This document shows positions 61,797-64,000 of a stretch of DNA of 64,000 bases, one piece after another. The DNA is from Algicoccus sp048820935 (GTDB taxonomy: Bacteria > Pseudomonadota > Gammaproteobacteria > Burkholderiales > Burkholderiaceae_B). Every line of letters begins with the position of its first letter. Positions within the stretch are counted from its first letter, which is position 1. Location: contig NZ_JBMERD010000001.1 in the NCBI RefSeq assembly GCF_048820935.1, forward strand, positions 271,811 to 335,810. The letters run 5' to 3'. The notes beneath the pieces were generated by a model that ran no database searches, was not told the origin of the DNA, and was given only the letters and a program-made list of their open reading frames with translations. The translations under genes were made by a program, and so were the position numbers.

Positions 61797-62985
61797 AACG
61801 ATGCACAACTCCTTTTTGTTCTAATAAATCAATCTTTTCATCTGAATAGCCAATTTCTTTCAGAATTTCCGCAGTATGTTCACCCAGCAAAGGTGGGGAA
61901 CGACGCGGCTTTCTATCAGCGCCATCAAAATGAATTGGAAATGAAACTTTGTTTAGCATCCCAAGTGTCGGGTGCATGATTTGAGTGACCGAGTCTCTCG
62001 CCAGAACCTGTGGATGGGCCAAAGCTTGCGATAAATGATGGATCGGTCCACACGGAACCGCTTGCGCTTCCAGCGCTTCTAACCAGTATGCAGTGGATTT
62101 TTCAACCAAACGGGCCTGAACCAATGACACGGTTTTGACCATATTCTTGACGCGCAAATCGTTGCTGAGCAAATCTGGATCCGACAACAAATGCTCAAGA
62201 TCTGCGACCTGACAAAACTTTTTCCACTGACTATCATTGCCGGCACCAAGCACCATCATACCGTCAGCTGTTTTAAACGCCTGATAGGGACACATACTGG
62301 GATGGGCGGTGCCCCATGGCTTCGGGTCCTTGTCAGTCGCCCAATACGATTGCGCCAGATAGCCCATGTAGGTCAAAGCCGTGTCTAACAGGCTTGCCTC
62401 GACATAGACGCTTTTTCCGGTTTTTTGACGCTCAATCACAGCAGCCAACACGCCGCTCAGCGCATTCTGGCCGGTGCCAATATCTACTGGCGAAAAACTG
62501 GCTCTGGCGTACTCGCCTTCTTCAACCCCCATAGTACTCAACATGCCACTAAACGCTTGCAGCATGACATCGTATCCAGGGTGGTCTCCCAACGGACCTT
62601 GGCGACCATAGCCAGAGATTTCGCAATAAATCACATTGGGATTAATTTTTAAAATATCGTCGTAGGTAATTTTTAATTTCTCGGCAGTGGCTTTTTTAAA
62701 TCCCTGCAGCACCACGTCACACTGACTGATTAAATCGTGAAGAACACTTAATCCTTCTGATCTCTTTAAATCAATCACAATACTTTTTTTATTAAAGTTA
62801 ACTGCCAAAAAGAATGTCGATTGATCGTCAGTCTTTGGAATCCAATGTCTGGTGTCATCACCATTCATGGCTTCTACTTTAATAATCTCGGCGCCTAAAT
62901 CACCTAAAAACTGACTACAGATCGGTCCTGCAAGAACTTTAGTCAAATCAACAACTTTAATTCCTTCCAGAGGAGAAAACTTCAT
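61789..62985 (-). CDS. CaiB/BaiF family CoA-transferase
   Basis: 398 residues: IKVVDLTKVLAGPICSQFLG, GAEIIKVEAMNGDDTRHWIP, FLAVNFNKKSIVIDL and VVLQGFKKATAEKLKITYDD are the family blocks, ending PLLGEHTAEILKEIGYS. The predicted catalytic Asp lies in GYDVMLQAF-like sequence. It transfers CoA to a carboxylic acid. First gene of a leftward operon (CaiB, hydratase, perhaps lipoprotein) divergent from a LysR gene. A terminator-like hairpin in its leader could attenuate transcription. Confidence 0.92.
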   Translation of the reverse strand: MKFSPLEGIKVVDLTKVLAGPICSQFLGDLGAEIIKVEAMNGDDTRHWIPKTDDQSTFFLAVNFNKKSIVIDLKRSEGLSVLHDLISQCDVVLQGFKKATAEKLKITYDDILKINPNVIYCEISGYGRQGPLGDHPGYDVMLQAFSGMLSTMGVEEGEYARASFSPVDIGTGQNALSGVLAAVIERQKTGKSVYVEASLLDTALTYMGYLAQSYWATDKDPKPWGTAHPSMCPYQAFKTADGMMVLGAGNDSQWKKFCQVADLEHLLSDPDLLSNDLRVKNMVKTVSLVQARLVEKSTAYWLEALEAQAVPCGPIHHLSQALAHPQVLARDSVTQIMHPTLGMLNKVSFPIHFDGADRKPRRSPPLLGEHTAEILKEIGYSDEKIDLLEQKGVVHRYG

Positions 62986-63032
62986 TCCTTAACCCTTCGA
63001 CATTTATAAAACTTGAATTCCACCCATCAAAC

Positions 63033-63073
63033 AAAAAAACACTTCGTAAAGGAAACTTTACCCCGGAGTGTTT
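63033..63073 (-). terminator. Terminator/attenuator-like hairpin in the CaiB leader
   Basis: On the complement, AAACACTCC pairs with GAAGTGTTT-like bases around an inner AAAG/CTTT stem, followed by seven T residues. It lies 48 bp before the CaiB start, between the expected promoter and the gene. Confidence 0.55.
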
Positions 63074-63141
63074 ATGAGCTATTTATTTAAGATTTCTCAA
63101 GTGAAATCACGGTTCTAACTGAGCGGATTGTATTCATGTCG

Positions 63142-63171
63142 ATACCTACCGTGGTAATATTATTTAGGTAT
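63142..63171. promoter_or_regulatory. Candidate LysR-type operator
   Basis: ATACCTA and TAGGTAT form an inverted repeat with a 16-bp spacer, directly upstream of the LysR ribosome-binding site (GGGAGG). The site suits autoregulation and control of the divergent CaiB operon. Confidence 0.6.
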
Positions 63172-63191
63172 AGGGAGGATACAAATTTTCT

Positions 63192-64000
63192 ATGGCACGC
63201 CACGTCGATATTCGTACATTAAGGAATTTCATCACTATTGCCAACACTGGCTCTATTAGCCAAGCCGCTGAAATTTGCTTCACATCGCAACCCTCTCTTA
63301 GTCTACAAATGAAAAACCTCGAACAAAACTTGGACGTTCAGCTCTTTGAACGCACCAATCGAGGGGTGTTTTTAACAAGCGCGGGTGAGATACTGTTTGA
63401 GCATTCCAAAACCATCTTAGAAAATCTTCAAGAGGCCATTGATGCCGTCAAAGGGCAGGAATTGGTGCCTCAAGGTCCTGTTTCTATTGGCATTCCGCTG
63501 TCGATCGCACGATTAATTTCTGCCCCATTGATCAAACAGACTATGGAGAGATACCCAGACATCAAATTAACCATTCTTGAAATGGGCTCGGCTTATGTTC
63601 CGGAGATGATGGCGCGCGGTGAAATTGATCTTGGAGTGACCTTTCGCAACGATTTTCGTAAAGGGGTTCGATATACAAAGCTAATGGAAGAAAAGCTTGG
63701 AATCTTGGTCAGAAAGGATTTAATTAAAGAGGAAGGCACTGGTTTAGAGATTATTAAAAACAATCCAGAGTTGCCATTTGTTTTACCACCAAAAAATCAT
63801 GGATTGCGTGATGCCATCACATCGATTGAAGAAGAAAATAATATTCGCTTAAATACTATTGCAGAAATCAATGCCATTTCATTAATGATTAATTTATCCT
63901 TAAAAGGCATTTGCGCATCCATTCTGTCATACACATCTATTAAAGGAACCTCTGAACTACTCGTGTTTTTGACGCAGAAAATAGATTTCGATCAAATGTA
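63192..64000 (+). CDS. LysR-family regulator (3' partial)
   Basis: About 269 residues are visible and the frame is open at the right edge. N-terminal helix-turn-helix IRTLRNFITIANTGSISQAA, EICFTSQPSLSLQMKNLEQN and LDVQLFERTNRGVFLT are typical LysR. The effector domain begins near residue 92 (VSIGIPLSIARLISAPLIKQ). It is divergent from the CaiB/hydratase operon and most likely its regulator. It belongs to a different branch from the LysR at 44.6-45.5 kb, judged by the effector region. Confidence 0.9.
   Translation, partial: MARHVDIRTLRNFITIANTGSISQAAEICFTSQPSLSLQMKNLEQNLDVQLFERTNRGVFLTSAGEILFEHSKTILENLQEAIDAVKGQELVPQGPVSIGIPLSIARLISAPLIKQTMERYPDIKLTILEMGSAYVPEMMARGEIDLGVTFRNDFRKGVRYTKLMEEKLGILVRKDLIKEEGTGLEIIKNNPELPFVLPPKNHGLRDAITSIEEENNIRLNTIAEINAISLMINLSLKGICASILSYTSIKGTSELLVFLTQKIDFDQM

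Overview
The window looks like a chromosomal segment of a betaproteobacterium, probably Burkholderiales and Alcaligenaceae-like. This rests on a Bug/TctC tripartite-tricarboxylate receptor, a TAXI receptor, CaiB/enoyl-CoA hydratase pairs with LysR regulators, a sulfate ABC operon and moderate GC. No ribosomal or core marker gene is present, so the assignment is an inference.

Positions 1 to about 33,570 are a mobile, defence-rich island ending at the 3' end of a tRNA-Ala(CGC) gene. 1-9,400 is the wreck of a siphovirus-type prophage: RuvC-like resolvase, AntA antirepressor, DUF6362, ParB-methyltransferase, HNH nuclease, a P27-type small-terminase fragment, head-tail pieces, tail tube, and a tail chaperone with a G/GT-type -1 frameshift site. 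Terminase large subunit, portal, capsid and tape measure are missing. Six complete or broken toxin-antitoxin loci sit at the joints between the phage fragments. 10,793-18,244 is a complete type I Zorya anti-phage operon (zorABCD). It lies between degenerate direct repeats that look like solo IS3-type ends and is followed by an intact IS1380-family element. 20,303-27,891 is a leftward gene row: a 1,601-residue single-chain type ISP restriction-modification enzyme, then three predicted envelope proteins (an unrecognised membrane-anchored protein coupled to the enzyme gene, a VasI/TagO-like protein and an exported ankyrin-repeat protein). 27,892-33,570 holds a stand-alone SNF2-like helicase gene between arrays of a degenerate ~237-bp repeat, each array closed by a ~30-bp motif spaced 67-69 bp apart. 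I cannot assign these arrays to a known family.

From 33,575 rightwards the window is ordinary chromosome: a PACE efflux protein, an aldehyde dehydrogenase, DUF3861, a broken Sel1 gene, an AtoE-type transporter, two CaiB-type CoA-transferase plus enoyl-CoA hydratase pairs (42.0-44.0 kb and 61.0-63.0 kb), a LysR/four-rhodanese/Bug-receptor group, small envelope proteins, an esterase, insertion-sequence debris (52-53 kb), a TAXI receptor, a benzoylformate-decarboxylase-like enzyme, and a complete sulfate uptake operon (sbp-cysT-cysW-cysA). The metabolic theme is uptake of organic and aromatic acids, their CoA activation, and sulfate supply.

Several genes are broken by one-base losses, two of them in A-runs (near 2,582 and 41,250). 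These may be true pseudogenes or base-calling errors, and reads should be checked before they are interpreted biologically.
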